A stretch of 64,000 nt of DNA from ZC4RG25 sp023428365 (GCA_050283925.1 JBNOAI010000005.1:248001-312000), one strand, 5' to 3'. Positions 8,116 to 17,863 are shown, numbered from the stretch's first letter. A program made the numbers and translations. The notes: generated by a model from the sequence alone, not told the origin.

Positions 8116-9654
8116 TTAGAAGCGGATGATTCCGCCTGCCATCACAGCATTGAAATCCTTGATCTTGAATTTCCCTGCTTCGATGATCGTCCCTTCGACC
8201 TCGCCATTTTCGATCGCCCGGCTGCGGAGCACACCGCTCACGTCGCCGGAGTACTGCCGGAAGTTGATGTAGAGGTCCATTGCGGCCGCATCGATCGTCT
8301 GAACGAAGCCCAGACCCCACATATCGACTTCAGACCGGGTGACCCAGAAGTCGTTCGTGTAGGAGTCATATCCGAACGGGAAGTCCGGCGGTCCAAACAG
8401 CGCCCCGACATTGCGAACGTTGCCGCTGCTCAGCCCTGCGCCTGTATCTCCACGGAAATACTCACCGTAGAACGTAGACTTGCCGATTCCGAGCCAGTTG
8501 CGCTCGATACCGCCCTGGATATACCAGAACTCGTCCTTATCCTTGGCGTTGTCGATAATGCCGCCCGTCGTAACGTCAAACAATTCTCGCCGGTTGTCGT
8601 CCTTGAGTATTCCGTAGGAACCAGCGAGATAGAGACCAGTCGGGACATGCATCACGCTGGCGGACAACCCGAGCGCACCGCAGTCTACGTCCGAGCCATT
8701 GTGGTTCGACAGATAACTCAAGTCCGCGCAACCGCGATCATTCTGGCTGCCCGTGCTCACAAGACCCGTGCTGGTCGATCCCAGGTACGTGGGTAGCCGT
8801 GAGAAGCCATTACCATCGTACCATTGCTGGTAGCCAATACCAGCGGCGAGGCGTACGCCGTTCCACTCATTCGCATAACGCAGCGCGACATCCCAGAAAT
8901 CATCTTCACCCCATGATGAGGAGAAGGTGAAGCCCGAAAACGCGGGCGAGATATAGCGAACCAGATTGCGTCGATCACCGTCGCCGACGTTTGCGTTGGC
9001 CTGGGAGTTGATGTTGGCCCAGGTCAAGCCGACGATTGACGTGCCGCTCGCCACCGCGAGCAGATCGCCATTCCTGGCACGCAAGAAGAACCCGCCGTTG
9101 AAGTTATTGATGTCGGGAGCGGCAAATGAGCCCGCATTTGAAAGGTTGATTTCGGTGATGCCGTCCGTGGCCATACTGGTGTGACCAACCCACATCCGGC
9201 CTAGACGGTTCGAATCCAGATACCAGGCGCTATGCCTGAGATCCAGAGATGACGTCGAGGACGTATTGTCATCGACGAGCTGGCTCACCGCCGCACTGTT
9301 GGCGATACGGACACCGATTTCCAACAGGTAACCGGCGCTCCATTCCGCATTGAGCTTGGCATCACCGCGGAAGCCAAAGCGCGTACGGCTGTTTTCGTTG
9401 GTCACGACGTAGGCGTTTGTCTCTTCGCCATCATCCCAGAACAGCACCGCTTCGTTGACCTGACCATAGACGGTCAGCGACACTTTGCGATTGCCCTTCC
9501 GAGCGGCCGTGGCCTCCAGTTCGGCGACCCGCTCTTCGAGGTCGGCACAGCAGTTCCCACCAAGGTCGGCTGCCATGACTCCCGTAGTCGCGAGCACACT
9601 CGCCGCCGCCATGACGGCGAAGCGACTTGTTGTCTTCATCAGTCCCCCAATCAT
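8116..9654 (-). CDS. Outer-membrane porin, Rhizobiales Porin_2 type (copy 2)
   Basis: A 512-residue paralogue of the first porin, about 55 residues longer. It shares the start MIGGLMKTTSRF, the block ADLGGNCCADLEERVAELEA, the first strand and the last strand (ending MAGGIIRF). The middle is enlarged and contains three cysteines (around RGCADLSY and VDCGALG) absent from copy 1, suggesting a disulfide-bearing external loop; this is inference. The ATG at 9654 has a GGAG site seven bases upstream. The two genes are separated by terminator and leader sequences, so they are probably transcribed independently. Confidence 0.95.
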   Translation of the reverse strand: MIGGLMKTTSRFAVMAAASVLATTGVMAADLGGNCCADLEERVAELEATAARKGNRKVSLTVYGQVNEAVLFWDDGEETNAYVVTNENSRTRFGFRGDAKLNAEWSAGYLLEIGVRIANSAAVSQLVDDNTSSTSSLDLRHSAWYLDSNRLGRMWVGHTSMATDGITEINLSNAGSFAAPDINNFNGGFFLRARNGDLLAVASGTSIVGLTWANINSQANANVGDGDRRNLVRYISPAFSGFTFSSSWGEDDFWDVALRYANEWNGVRLAAGIGYQQWYDGNGFSRLPTYLGSTSTGLVSTGSQNDRGCADLSYLSNHNGSDVDCGALGLSASVMHVPTGLYLAGSYGILKDDNRRELFDVTTGGIIDNAKDKDEFWYIQGGIERNWLGIGKSTFYGEYFRGDTGAGLSSGNVRNVGALFGPPDFPFGYDSYTNDFWVTRSEVDMWGLGFVQTIDAAAMDLYINFRQYSGDVSGVLRSRAIENGEVEGTIIEAGKFKIKDFNAVMAGGIIRF

Positions 9655-10285
9655 TGCATTCTCCGATCGTTGATCCGTGGTTTGCAGAAAGCAGCACGCG
9701 CTGCCCGGCGCTCAGCCACGTCCGGTCCGAGGTGCACGCACGCGCGTGTGCGCACGCCACTCCGACTGGACGCGATACGCATGACGCGACTGAACTGGAC
9801 GCTTGGAACTACACAGGGTGCGGCTCTCAAAAGCCCGCCGGGCTTGCTTTCTGCGAAGCGATCCGGGATCCTCGGGAGAGGCTCCTGGCCGCTTACGAAA
9901 GGCCTTGCCGCACAGCGCTTTTTGACGGCGCTTGGCTTGCTGACGAGGTGAGCAGACGCGCGCGGGATGATCCGCACATTGCCCAAATCGACTGCTGAAC
10001 GCTCTTGCGTGCATATGGTTCCAGTTTGCTACCTATGATTGTATCGTTGTGGACGCATGTGTGGCGGCAACGCCACGCATTCCGTCAGCGGGGATGCGCG
10101 ATGATCGTGCTTGCTGGGGGTGCGCCGACTGGCCCCTGCCCCGACGACTTGCCAACCCTGGCACCGCCATGCGAGGTCACGGGCTCGGTTAACGCGTGAG
10201 ATTCGCCGGCGCGGCCCTTGGCCATTCCCGAACGCTCGCGCCGGACACATCTCCGGTGCGGTACAACGAGAAGGCTCCAGCTCGC
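9655..10285. other. Divergent intergenic region between porin 2 and parE
   Basis: About 630 bases without a supported gene. Positions 9683-9845 are the second copy of the porin leader. The rest (9846-10285) should hold the parE promoter. An in-frame extension of parE back to 10196 exists but lacks family support. Confidence 0.5.
9683..9845 (-). repeat. Duplicated porin leader, copy B
   Basis: This is the counterpart of 7626-7781. Like copy A it includes a GC-rich inverted repeat around GCACGCACGCGCGTGTGC and the palindrome AAGCCCGCCGGGCTT. Conservation of these two elements while the bases between them diverge suggests they have a regulatory role. Confidence 0.8.
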
Positions 10286-12304
10286 ATGGCCCAATCCCAA
10301 CGCGACCTTTTCGGAAGGTCAGAGATCGATATGAACGACAAGACGACGGCGCGCGCCCGCAAGATCACGGACGCTTCCGAGAGCTACACCGCTGCAGACA
10401 TTGAAGTCCTGGAAGGGCTCGAACCGGTGCGCCGCCGCCCCGGCATGTATATCGGCGGGACGGACGAGAAGGCGCTGCACCATCTGTTCGCCGAAGTCAT
10501 CGACAACGCCATGGACGAGGCCGTCGCCGGCCACGCCAACTGGATCGAGGTGCGGATGGAAGCCGACGGCTTCCTGACCGTGATCGACAACGGCCGCGGC
10601 ATCCCGGTCGACGCGCACCCTAAGTATAAGGACAAGTCCGCCCTCGAAGTCATCATGACAATGCTGCACTCGGGCGGAAAGTTCGACGGCAAGGCTTACA
10701 ACACGTCTGGCGGTCTGCACGGCGTTGGTGTCTCGGTCGTCAACGCGCTCGCCGAACTGCTCGAAGTCGAGGTCGCGCGCGGGCAGCAGCTTTACCGGAT
10801 GGTGTTCAGCCGCGGCAAAGCGCAGGGCAAGCTGCAGAAGCTCGGTTCGATCATGAACCGGCGCGGCACCAAAGTCCGCTTCAAGCCGGATGAGCAGATC
10901 TTTGGCAAGGGCGTCGCTTTCAAGCCTGGGCGCCTGATGCGGATGGCTCGGTCCAAGGCCTATCTGTTCGGCGGCGTCGAGATTCGCTGGTTCTGCGATC
11001 CCTCGCTGATCAAGGATGATACGCCGGCGGAAGCCGTATTCCACTTCCCCGGCGGCCTGAAGGACTTCCTGACTGCCAGCATCGAAGGCCGGATCCTCGT
11101 CACCAAGGATCTGTTTTCCGGCACCATCAAGACCGAAGCCCAGCACGGATCAGTCGAATGGGCGATCGGCTGGGTCAGCAACGACGACGGCTTCCAGCAC
11201 TCTTATTGTAATACCGTGCCCACCCCCGAGGGCGGCACCCATGAGCAAGGCATGCGTCAGGCCCTGATGAAGGGACTACGGGCCTATGGCGAGCTGGTCG
11301 GCAACCGCCGCGCGGCGCAGATCACAGCCGAGGATGTGATGGGCACGTCGGTCGCGATGTTGTCGGTGTTCATTCGCGAGCCCGAGTTCCAGGGTCAGAC
11401 CAAGGACAAGTTGGCGACGCAGGAAGCGGTTCGCATCGTCGAGAACACGATGCGCGATGCCTTCGATCACTGGCTCGCCGATTCTCCGCAGCAGGCGACG
11501 CGCCTTCTCGAATGGACCATCGAGCAGGCCGAGGAACGTCTGAAGCGCCGCCGCGAGAAGGAAGTCAGCCGCCAGAGCGCCACGCGTCGGCTACGACTCC
11601 CCGGCAAACTCGCCGATTGCACCATCCAGGCGGCTTCGGGCACGGAGATCTTCATCGTCGAGGGCGACTCGGCCGGTGGCTCAGCCAAGAGTGCACGCGA
11701 TCGCGCGACCCAGGCTATCCTGCCGTTGCGCGGCAAGATTCTGAACGTCGCCAACGCCTCCTCCGCAAAACTCGCGCAGAATCAACTGCTGTCGGACCTG
11801 ATCCAGGCGCTGGGTGTTGGCACGGGCGCAAAATATCGGGACGAGGATCTACGCTACGAGCGCGTGATCGTCATGACTGACGCCGACGTCGACGGCGCGC
11901 ACATCGCATCATTGCTGATCACGTTCTTCTATCAGGAGATGCCGGAGCTGATCGAGAACGCGCATCTCTTTTTGGCTGTGCCGCCGCTGTACAAGATCAC
12001 GCAGGGTGCTCATTCCGAATACGCGCGCGACGACAGGCACAAGGATGAGCTGCTGAAGTCGGTCTTCAACGGCCGCGGCAAGATCGAGATCAGCCGGTTC
12101 AAAGGCCTCGGCGAAATGAATGCGCAGCAGCTCAAGGAAACCACCATGCTCCCAGCGCGGCGTACGCTGCTGAGGGTGGAAATTGCCGAGAGCGATCGCG
12201 AGACAATCACCGACGCGGTTAACAGCCTGATGGGATCGAAGCCGGAGGCGCGCTTCCGCTTCATTCAGGAGCACGCGGCATTCGCGAAGGATCTGGATAT
12301 CTAG
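10286..12304 (+). CDS. parE: DNA topoisomerase IV subunit B
   Basis: ParE is the ATPase subunit of topoisomerase IV, which decatenates sister chromosomes with ParC. The 672-residue protein has the GHKL ATP-binding motifs EVIDNAMDEA and DNGRGIPV, the GGLHGVGVSVVNAL lid, and the TOPRIM motifs EGDSAGGSAK and DADVDGAHI. The length and the opening YTAADIEVLEGLEPVRRRPG match alphaproteobacterial ParE rather than the longer GyrB. The ATG at 10286 (MAQSQRDLFG) was preferred; an ATG at 10331 is also possible. The gene stands alone and ends at a strong terminator. Confidence 0.95.
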   Translation: MAQSQRDLFGRSEIDMNDKTTARARKITDASESYTAADIEVLEGLEPVRRRPGMYIGGTDEKALHHLFAEVIDNAMDEAVAGHANWIEVRMEADGFLTVIDNGRGIPVDAHPKYKDKSALEVIMTMLHSGGKFDGKAYNTSGGLHGVGVSVVNALAELLEVEVARGQQLYRMVFSRGKAQGKLQKLGSIMNRRGTKVRFKPDEQIFGKGVAFKPGRLMRMARSKAYLFGGVEIRWFCDPSLIKDDTPAEAVFHFPGGLKDFLTASIEGRILVTKDLFSGTIKTEAQHGSVEWAIGWVSNDDGFQHSYCNTVPTPEGGTHEQGMRQALMKGLRAYGELVGNRRAAQITAEDVMGTSVAMLSVFIREPEFQGQTKDKLATQEAVRIVENTMRDAFDHWLADSPQQATRLLEWTIEQAEERLKRRREKEVSRQSATRRLRLPGKLADCTIQAASGTEIFIVEGDSAGGSAKSARDRATQAILPLRGKILNVANASSAKLAQNQLLSDLIQALGVGTGAKYRDEDLRYERVIVMTDADVDGAHIASLLITFFYQEMPELIENAHLFLAVPPLYKITQGAHSEYARDDRHKDELLKSVFNGRGKIEISRFKGLGEMNAQQLKETTMLPARRTLLRVEIAESDRETITDAVNSLMGSKPEARFRFIQEHAAFAKDLDI

Positions 12305-12334
12305 TCGAACGCGAATAGAAATCCGGGCGAGTCA

Positions 12335-12367
12335 AAAAGACGTCAGATTGAAAATCTGACGTCTTTT
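12335..12367. terminator. Strong bidirectional terminator
   Basis: A perfect 15-bp inverted repeat (AAAAGACGTCAGATT and its complement) with a three-base loop separates parE from the convergent soeC-like gene. A-rich and T-rich ends of the stem make it usable in both directions. Confidence 0.92.
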
Positions 12368-12393
12368 GTTTGTGAGCGTTTCTGTTTTGCGCC

Positions 12394-13341
12394 CTAAGCC
12401 GCGTTCCGTCCGTAGAACAGCATCACGACGTGCTCGGCCTCGGCGAAGAACAGCCAGCGTTCAACCAATACGCCGACCGCGGCTGAGCCCACGGCAAGCA
12501 GCGCAAGCAGAAATCCGATAGACCATCCGGCCAGCAGCACCAGAACTGACAGCAGCGCTGGCGCGACGAACAGCAGGACCACCGACATCCGCCGCAGCTT
12601 TTGCGCGTGCTTGCGGCCGATCTCAAAACCCATCTCGCGCATCACGTAGTTAGGTTGTGTATGCGGCGGCTCCAGCGGGCGTACCTTGCCAAACCGACCG
12701 AGACCCGTCGCCTGCTCAACCGTATAGCTGCGCGCGGCTTCGTCGGATTGCGCCCACGACGCGGCCTTGAGAATCCAGGCTGCGGCCAGCGTCACGACGG
12801 CGAGCCAAGGCGCCCAGCTCGTCAGGCTACCGAACAGCAGCAGCAGGAAGTTGAGCACCACCGCGCCGGTCGCGAGTGCAAGCGCGACATAGACCGGCGT
12901 CACGAGCGACTGGTGCCACGACCGGATCGTCGGCAGCGAGGCGTAGATCATGCCGGTGCAGACGACAGTCACGATAGCCATGATGGCCGCCAGAATTCCT
13001 GCCAACGCAAAAATCCCGTCGGTCCGTTCGAGGAAGACCCAGCCGATACCAAGAATGCCTGCCGGGACATAAGTGGCGACGGCAGCGACGCCCTCGCGCG
13101 ATAACCATGACGACCGCCATTGCGAGAACGCGCGCCATGCCCGTTCAGGACGCCCGAGATGCGCTGTCGATGCCAACAAGCCTGCCGTGATGAGTGCGAA
13201 TGCCAATCCCAGCGCCACGAGGCCAAATGACCATGTCTGGGGCACCAATCCCAGCGGCCCGCAGACTGCCAGCCAGGACAGCAGGCCATATCCGGCTCCG
13301 GACGAGGTCGTGAAGAAAATCACCGAATAGGCGGGATGCAT
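12394..13341 (-). CDS. soeC: DmsC/SoeC-family membrane anchor of a molybdenum oxidoreductase
   Basis: The 315-residue protein is highly hydrophobic with about eight predicted membrane spans and begins MHPAYSVIFFTTSSGAGYGL, typical of the DmsC anchor family. Such subunits bind quinone and hold the catalytic and iron-sulfur subunits to the inner membrane. It is the third gene of a leftward three-gene unit. The lack of an export signal on the catalytic subunit, together with the size of all three products, fits the cytoplasm-facing sulfite dehydrogenase SoeABC better than periplasmic DMSO reductase. The symbol is by homology and context. Confidence 0.75.
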   Translation of the reverse strand: MHPAYSVIFFTTSSGAGYGLLSWLAVCGPLGLVPQTWSFGLVALGLAFALITAGLLASTAHLGRPERAWRAFSQWRSSWLSREGVAAVATYVPAGILGIGWVFLERTDGIFALAGILAAIMAIVTVVCTGMIYASLPTIRSWHQSLVTPVYVALALATGAVVLNFLLLLFGSLTSWAPWLAVVTLAAAWILKAASWAQSDEAARSYTVEQATGLGRFGKVRPLEPPHTQPNYVMREMGFEIGRKHAQKLRRMSVVLLFVAPALLSVLVLLAGWSIGFLLALLAVGSAAVGVLVERWLFFAEAEHVVMLFYGRNAA

Positions 13342-13375
13342 GGCGTGTCCTGTCAGGCGCAGCGTTGCGACGGCA

Positions 13376-14131
13376 TTATCGCGAAAGGGCCTTGTCTGCC
13401 CACCCGAAGAAGCGCGCCGTCACCGAGTTTCCGTCCCCATGGGCCGAGCTTAGCCGGCTCTCTTTGCCTGGATGCGCCGTTGTCGCGTCGCGGCGCGGGC
13501 GCGGAGGCAGATACTTATTGACCGGTTTGTAGCCTGTCTCCGGCAGCAGATCGTACCCGCCACGCTCGGCGACGAGCTGGGATACCTTGCTGGTCGGATC
13601 GCCGAGATCACCGAAGTGGCGCGCGCCTGTCGGGCAGGCTTTCACGCACGCGGGCTGACGATCCTCCGGTGCGAACGTCTCATTATAGATACGGTCGACG
13701 CACAGCGTGCACTTCTTCATCACGCCGTCAGCATAGTCATATTCGCGCGCGCCATACGGGCAGGCCCACGAACACAGCTTGCAGCCGATGCACGTATCCG
13801 GGTTGACCAGTACGATGCCATCCTCCGCGCGCTTGTAGGATGCGCCGGTCGGACAGACGGTGACACAGGCCGGCGTCTCGCAGTGCAGACACGAGCGCGG
13901 GAAGTGAACCGTACGGCTGCGATCGCCCTCGCCCACCTCATACCCGTGAACGCGGTTGAGCCACGCTCCGTGCGGATCGGCACCGTAGGGATCTTCATCC
14001 GTCAGCGGCGCGGAATAACCGCCCGTATTCCATTCCTTGCAGCTCGTCGCGCACGCCTGGCAGCCGACGCAGGTGTCGAGATCGATGACGAGACCGAGCT
14101 TCTTGGTTGTCGTTTCGGGAAGCGTGGTCAT
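13376..14131 (-). CDS. soeB: Four-cluster ferredoxin subunit, SoeB/DmsB type
   Basis: This 251-residue subunit carries electrons between the molybdenum subunit and the membrane anchor. Four complete cysteine sets for [4Fe-4S] clusters are visible: CVGCQACATSC (from residue 21), CLHCETPACVTVC, CIGCKLCSWAC and CTLCVDR with PACVKAC. A C-terminal tail rich in Arg and Pro follows. Its start overlaps the end of the catalytic subunit gene by four bases, so the two are translationally coupled. No signal peptide is present. Confidence 0.88.
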   Translation of the reverse strand: MTTLPETTTKKLGLVIDLDTCVGCQACATSCKEWNTGGYSAPLTDEDPYGADPHGAWLNRVHGYEVGEGDRSRTVHFPRSCLHCETPACVTVCPTGASYKRAEDGIVLVNPDTCIGCKLCSWACPYGAREYDYADGVMKKCTLCVDRIYNETFAPEDRQPACVKACPTGARHFGDLGDPTSKVSQLVAERGGYDLLPETGYKPVNKYLPPRPRRDATTAHPGKESRLSSAHGDGNSVTARFFGWADKALSR

Positions 14132-16995
14132 TGTGAACCCTCCCGGAATTCTGCTCCGAACGACGACACGGGAATGCGCACTTCGCCTTGCGGATTTTTC
14201 AAGCGTTCAAAGCGCGGCCAGCTTTCATGGGCTTCTTCTGGTTTGGCCCGCTCGACGCGCACGCGCAGATCGTACCAAGCCGCCTGCCCCGTAACCGGAT
14301 CGCTGTTAGAGAAGCGATATCCGCCATCCCGCTCCGGCAATAATTCCGAGATCAGATGATTGAGCAGGAAGCCGCGCGTCGATTCCGGCGCATCCGATGT
14401 GAGGTTCCACGCCCCCGTGCGCTTGCCGATAGCATTCCACGTCCAAACCGTATCCGGGTTGACGCCGTCCATCAGACGCACCTGACACCGCACCCGTCCA
14501 ATGGCGCTCGTGATCCAGACCCAATCGTCGTCAGCGATGCCCAACCGCGCGGCCCGATCGCGGTGCATGTAAAGGCGGTTCTCAGCCGTGATCTGTCGCA
14601 GCCACGCATTCTGCGATCCCCACGAGTGATACATGTGCATCGGACGCTGGGTGATCGCGTGCATCGGGAACTCGTCCTTATCGAGCACGGCTTCCTCAAA
14701 CGGCGCATACCAGAACGGGAGCGGATCGAAGAACGTCTCGATGCGGCGGCGATGGCTGGCCGGCGGCTGAACCGCGCCGTGTCCGCGAGCGGCGAGGCGG
14801 AATTTCTGCAGGTTCTCCATGTAGAGCTGGAAGATGATCGGATCGGCTGAGCCGATAAAGCCGACGTCCTTCGCCCAATCCAGGTACGCCTTGTTGGCGT
14901 GCTTGTAGAACCGCTGTTCGTCCTTCAGATGGTGCTGATAGAAGCAGCCGTTGGCGATGTACTGTTCCAGCTGCTTCGGGTTCGGTGCGCCCTTGCCATA
15001 GCTTTGGCCGTCGACGCCGCGGAAGCCCGCCAGCGGACCGATGCCGGGGCCGCGTTCGTGATTGACGATGTAGTCGGCATAACCACCAGGATAACGCGGT
15101 TCGCCTTTGTCGTTGACGAAACCGGGCAGCTTCAGTCGCGACCCGATATCAATCAGCACGGTCTGGAACGGGCGCACATCGCGATCCGGCTCCACAACCG
15201 GCTGGCGGATGGAATCGGCGGCCCCATCCGGCTCCGATATCGGCCGGTCGAGCATCGAGATGCAGTCCCAGCGCTCCAGATAAGTTGTATCAGGCAAGAT
15301 CAGATCGGCATACGGCACCATTTCCGAGAAGTAGGCGTCGGAATAGATGATCTTCGGGATCTTGTAGTCGCCGGTCGCTGGGTCTTTTTCCGTCAGGTGG
15401 CTGAGCACCGCCGGAACGTTCATCGACGAGTTCCAGCTCATGTTGGCCATGTACATGAACAGTACGTCGACGGGATACGGATCACCCTTGGCGGCGTTGG
15501 TGATGACCATATGCATCAAGCCGTGGGCGGCGATGGGCGCATCCCAGGAATACGCCTTGTCGATACGGGTCGGTCCGCCTTGCTCATCGACCAGCAGATC
15601 CTCCGGCGTCTGCGTGAAACCGAGCGGTGCTCCCGTTAGCGGCGTGTTCGGCTTGACACCGGCGAGCTTGCCGGCCGGCCGGTTCGGTGGTGGCGTCGGG
15701 CGTGGGAACGGCGGCTTGTAGCGGAACCCGCCGGGGCAATCGATCGAGCCGAGCAGGATCTGCAGGATGTGGATCGTCCGGCAGGTGTGGAACCCATTCG
15801 AATGCGCCGAAATCCCGCGCATGGCGTGCATCGCCACCGGGCGGCCGATCATCTTGTCGTGCTTGCGGCCTGCCCAATCGGTCCACGGAATATCGAGAGT
15901 GATCTCTTTCTCGAAGGCAGCTTCGGCCAATTCGGCTGCGAGACGGCGGATCGTGTCTGCTGGGACGCCGGTGGTGGCCGCGGCCTTTTCCGGCGTGTAC
16001 TCGCTCGACAGGAAGCGTTCCGCCAGCAGCGTGAATGAAGGGACAGCCGTGCGCCCGTCCGCGAGCTTGAACTCGCCGACCATCGCCGGCGCAATATCGA
16101 CGCGCGTGGCATCAACCAGCGCATTCGACTGCTTATCGAACGCCAGCGGCTTGCCCTTCTCGTCGCGGGCAAACAAGCCGTCGTCGGCAGCACCCGGATC
16201 GCGGATCACCAGCCAGGGCGCGTTTGTGTAGCGCACCAGAAAATCCAGATCGACCTTCTGATTGACCAGCAATTCATGGATCATCGCACCGACAAACAAA
16301 CCGTCCGTACCCGGCCGGATGCCGACCCATTCATCCGCGATGGCGTTGTAGCCCGTCCGCACCGGATTGACGGCGACGAACTTAACGCCGCGTGCCTTGA
16401 GCTTGCCCAACGCCGTCTTGATCGGGTTGGAGGCATGATCCTCCGCGACACCGAACAGCATGAAGTATTCGGTGCGCTCCCAGTCTGGCTCGCCGAACTC
16501 CCAGAACGACCCGCCGAACGTATAAAGCCCCGCAGCCGCCATATTGACCGAGCAGAAGCCGCCGTGCGCCGCGAAATTGGGCGTGCCGTACTGCTGCGCA
16601 AACCAGCCCGTCAGGGCCTGGGATTGATCGCGGCCCGTGAACAGCGCGAACTTCTTGGGATCTTCAGAGCGAACTTTCCCCAGCCAATCCGTAGCCGTGC
16701 CGAGCGCCTCTTCCCAGGTGATCTCGACGAACTCGCCGGAACCGCGCGGACCAACACGCTTCATCGGCGCCTGCAGCCGCGCCGGCGAATAGTGCTGCAT
16801 GATGCCGGCAGAGCCTTTGCCGCAGATCACGCCCTTGTTCACGGGGTGATTGCGATTGCCGTCGATGTAGCGAACCTTGCCATCCTTCAGATGCACGCGA
16901 ATGCCGCAACGGCACGCGCACATGTAGCATGTCGTGGTTTTGATCTCGTCCGCTGACGGTGCGGACAGCGCGACTTTGGGTTCGCCGGTCGGCAT
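14128..16995 (-). CDS. soeA: Molybdopterin oxidoreductase catalytic subunit, probable sulfite dehydrogenase SoeA
   Basis: The 955-residue protein is a DMSO-reductase-superfamily enzyme with a bis-MGD molybdenum cofactor. Its N-terminal [4Fe-4S] site is complete (C23, C26, C30, then C58 after 27 residues). The molybdopterin domain and a C-terminal dinucleotide-binding domain (around DWVWITSAIGRVRCQV) are present. There is no Tat signal, so the enzyme faces the cytoplasm, as in the SoeABC sulfite-oxidising complex of purple sulfur bacteria and Ruegeria. SoeABC would oxidise sulfite to sulfate and pass electrons to quinone. A polysulfide-type or other substrate cannot be excluded from sequence. 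Confidence 0.75.
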   Translation of the reverse strand: MPTGEPKVALSAPSADEIKTTTCYMCACRCGIRVHLKDGKVRYIDGNRNHPVNKGVICGKGSAGIMQHYSPARLQAPMKRVGPRGSGEFVEITWEEALGTATDWLGKVRSEDPKKFALFTGRDQSQALTGWFAQQYGTPNFAAHGGFCSVNMAAAGLYTFGGSFWEFGEPDWERTEYFMLFGVAEDHASNPIKTALGKLKARGVKFVAVNPVRTGYNAIADEWVGIRPGTDGLFVGAMIHELLVNQKVDLDFLVRYTNAPWLVIRDPGAADDGLFARDEKGKPLAFDKQSNALVDATRVDIAPAMVGEFKLADGRTAVPSFTLLAERFLSSEYTPEKAAATTGVPADTIRRLAAELAEAAFEKEITLDIPWTDWAGRKHDKMIGRPVAMHAMRGISAHSNGFHTCRTIHILQILLGSIDCPGGFRYKPPFPRPTPPPNRPAGKLAGVKPNTPLTGAPLGFTQTPEDLLVDEQGGPTRIDKAYSWDAPIAAHGLMHMVITNAAKGDPYPVDVLFMYMANMSWNSSMNVPAVLSHLTEKDPATGDYKIPKIIYSDAYFSEMVPYADLILPDTTYLERWDCISMLDRPISEPDGAADSIRQPVVEPDRDVRPFQTVLIDIGSRLKLPGFVNDKGEPRYPGGYADYIVNHERGPGIGPLAGFRGVDGQSYGKGAPNPKQLEQYIANGCFYQHHLKDEQRFYKHANKAYLDWAKDVGFIGSADPIIFQLYMENLQKFRLAARGHGAVQPPASHRRRIETFFDPLPFWYAPFEEAVLDKDEFPMHAITQRPMHMYHSWGSQNAWLRQITAENRLYMHRDRAARLGIADDDWVWITSAIGRVRCQVRLMDGVNPDTVWTWNAIGKRTGAWNLTSDAPESTRGFLLNHLISELLPERDGGYRFSNSDPVTGQAAWYDLRVRVERAKPEEAHESWPRFERLKNPQGEVRIPVSSFGAEFREGSQ

Positions 16996-17103
16996 GAGCG
17001 ACAGTCTTCCCTGCTGTGCGTGTGTCGCAGGGCGACACGAAGCGTTCCGGTTAGCGAGACTGCCACTTCAAACGGCAGTGCTCAACTGGAATTCTTCAAA
17101 ACT

Positions 17104-17132
17104 GCATAAGCATAGCATAAATCAGAATATGC
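17104..17132 (-). promoter_or_regulatory. AT-rich repeat region upstream of soeABC, candidate promoter/Lrp site
   Basis: Three GCATA units (17104-17108, 17110-17114, 17115-17119) face an inverted TATGC (17128-17132) in an AT-rich island 109-137 bases upstream of the soeA start. Clustered inverted AT-rich repeats suit Lrp/AsnC regulators, and such a gene lies just upstream on the same strand. The assignment is inference. Confidence 0.4.
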
Positions 17133-17201
17133 AAGGTGCATCGGGGCATCTTTCAAGTGTGACGTGTGGCGAGGCATCGCCGCGAATGAAGTCCGCCCGG
17201 C

Positions 17202-17699
17202 TCACTCGTCGCGCAGGCGAGCCGCTTTTGCCTGTTCCTCCGCGTAACTGAGCGGCAGCGCCGTCGTGTACTTGATCTGCTCCATCGCAAACGCAGAAGA
17301 GACGTTGGTCAGTTCGATCCGGCCGATCAGCCGCTTGTAAAAGGCGTCGTAAGCCGCGATGTCCGGCACCACCACACGCAGCAGATAATCCACCTGCCCG
17401 CTCATCCGGTAGAACTCGACCACTTCCGGGAATTCGACGATCACGCTGTGGAATTTCTCCAGCCATTCCAATGAATGCTGGCTCGTCGAGATGGAGACGA
17501 ACACCGTCACACTGGCCTGCACCTTCTGAGGGTCGAGAACGGCGACGCGGCGCTGGATCACGCCAAGCTCTTCCATTTTCTGAATGCGCCGCCAGCAGGG
17601 CGTGGTCGACAGCCCCACCTCCTTACCAACGTCCGCGACCGGACGCGTGCAATCCTGCTGGAGGATGCGAAGGATCTTAATGTCCATAGCGTCGAGCAC
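17202..17699 (-). CDS. Lrp/AsnC-family transcriptional regulator
   Basis: The 165-residue protein has an N-terminal winged helix-turn-helix (MDIKILRILQQDCTRPVADV through STTPCWRRIQKMEELG) and a C-terminal RAM effector-binding domain (from about VTVFVSIST, with the GQVDYLL segment). The start at GTG 17699 is preferred because GAGAGG lies six bases upstream and gives the usual LDAMD opening; a TTG at 17717 is the alternative. It lies 206 bases upstream of soeA on the same strand and divergent from the TIGR01244 gene, so it may control both. Confidence 0.9.
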   Translation of the reverse strand: MLDAMDIKILRILQQDCTRPVADVGKEVGLSTTPCWRRIQKMEELGVIQRRVAVLDPQKVQASVTVFVSISTSQHSLEWLEKFHSVIVEFPEVVEFYRMSGQVDYLLRVVVPDIAAYDAFYKRLIGRIELTNVSSAFAMEQIKYTTALPLSYAEEQAKAARLRDE

Positions 17700-17863
17700 G
17701 GGGAACCTCTCAAGCAAGATAATTCTACATATACCGCATTTCGGCTTAATGTGGGCCTTCCTACCGCATGAGGAGGCGGACCTTGAAGTATTATATTCTC
17801 ATATCAAGTGCAATTTTGCCGATCCATACGCCCCATCGACCTTGCGACGGCCAAAACGCTAAT

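Noticed and set aside
7505..8320. 271-codon minus-strand frame spanning the inter-porin region
   Set aside because: It overlaps both porin genes in another frame and its middle covers the duplicated leader; the product has no hydrophobic core or motif.
10319..11146. 275-codon frame antisense to parE
   Set aside because: A shadow of the conserved ATPase domain of ParE.
12394..16995. Reading the molybdenum operon as dmsABC (DMSO reductase)
   Set aside because: The catalytic subunit lacks a Tat signal, and its sequence and size resemble SoeA; a periplasmic DMSO reductase would need export.
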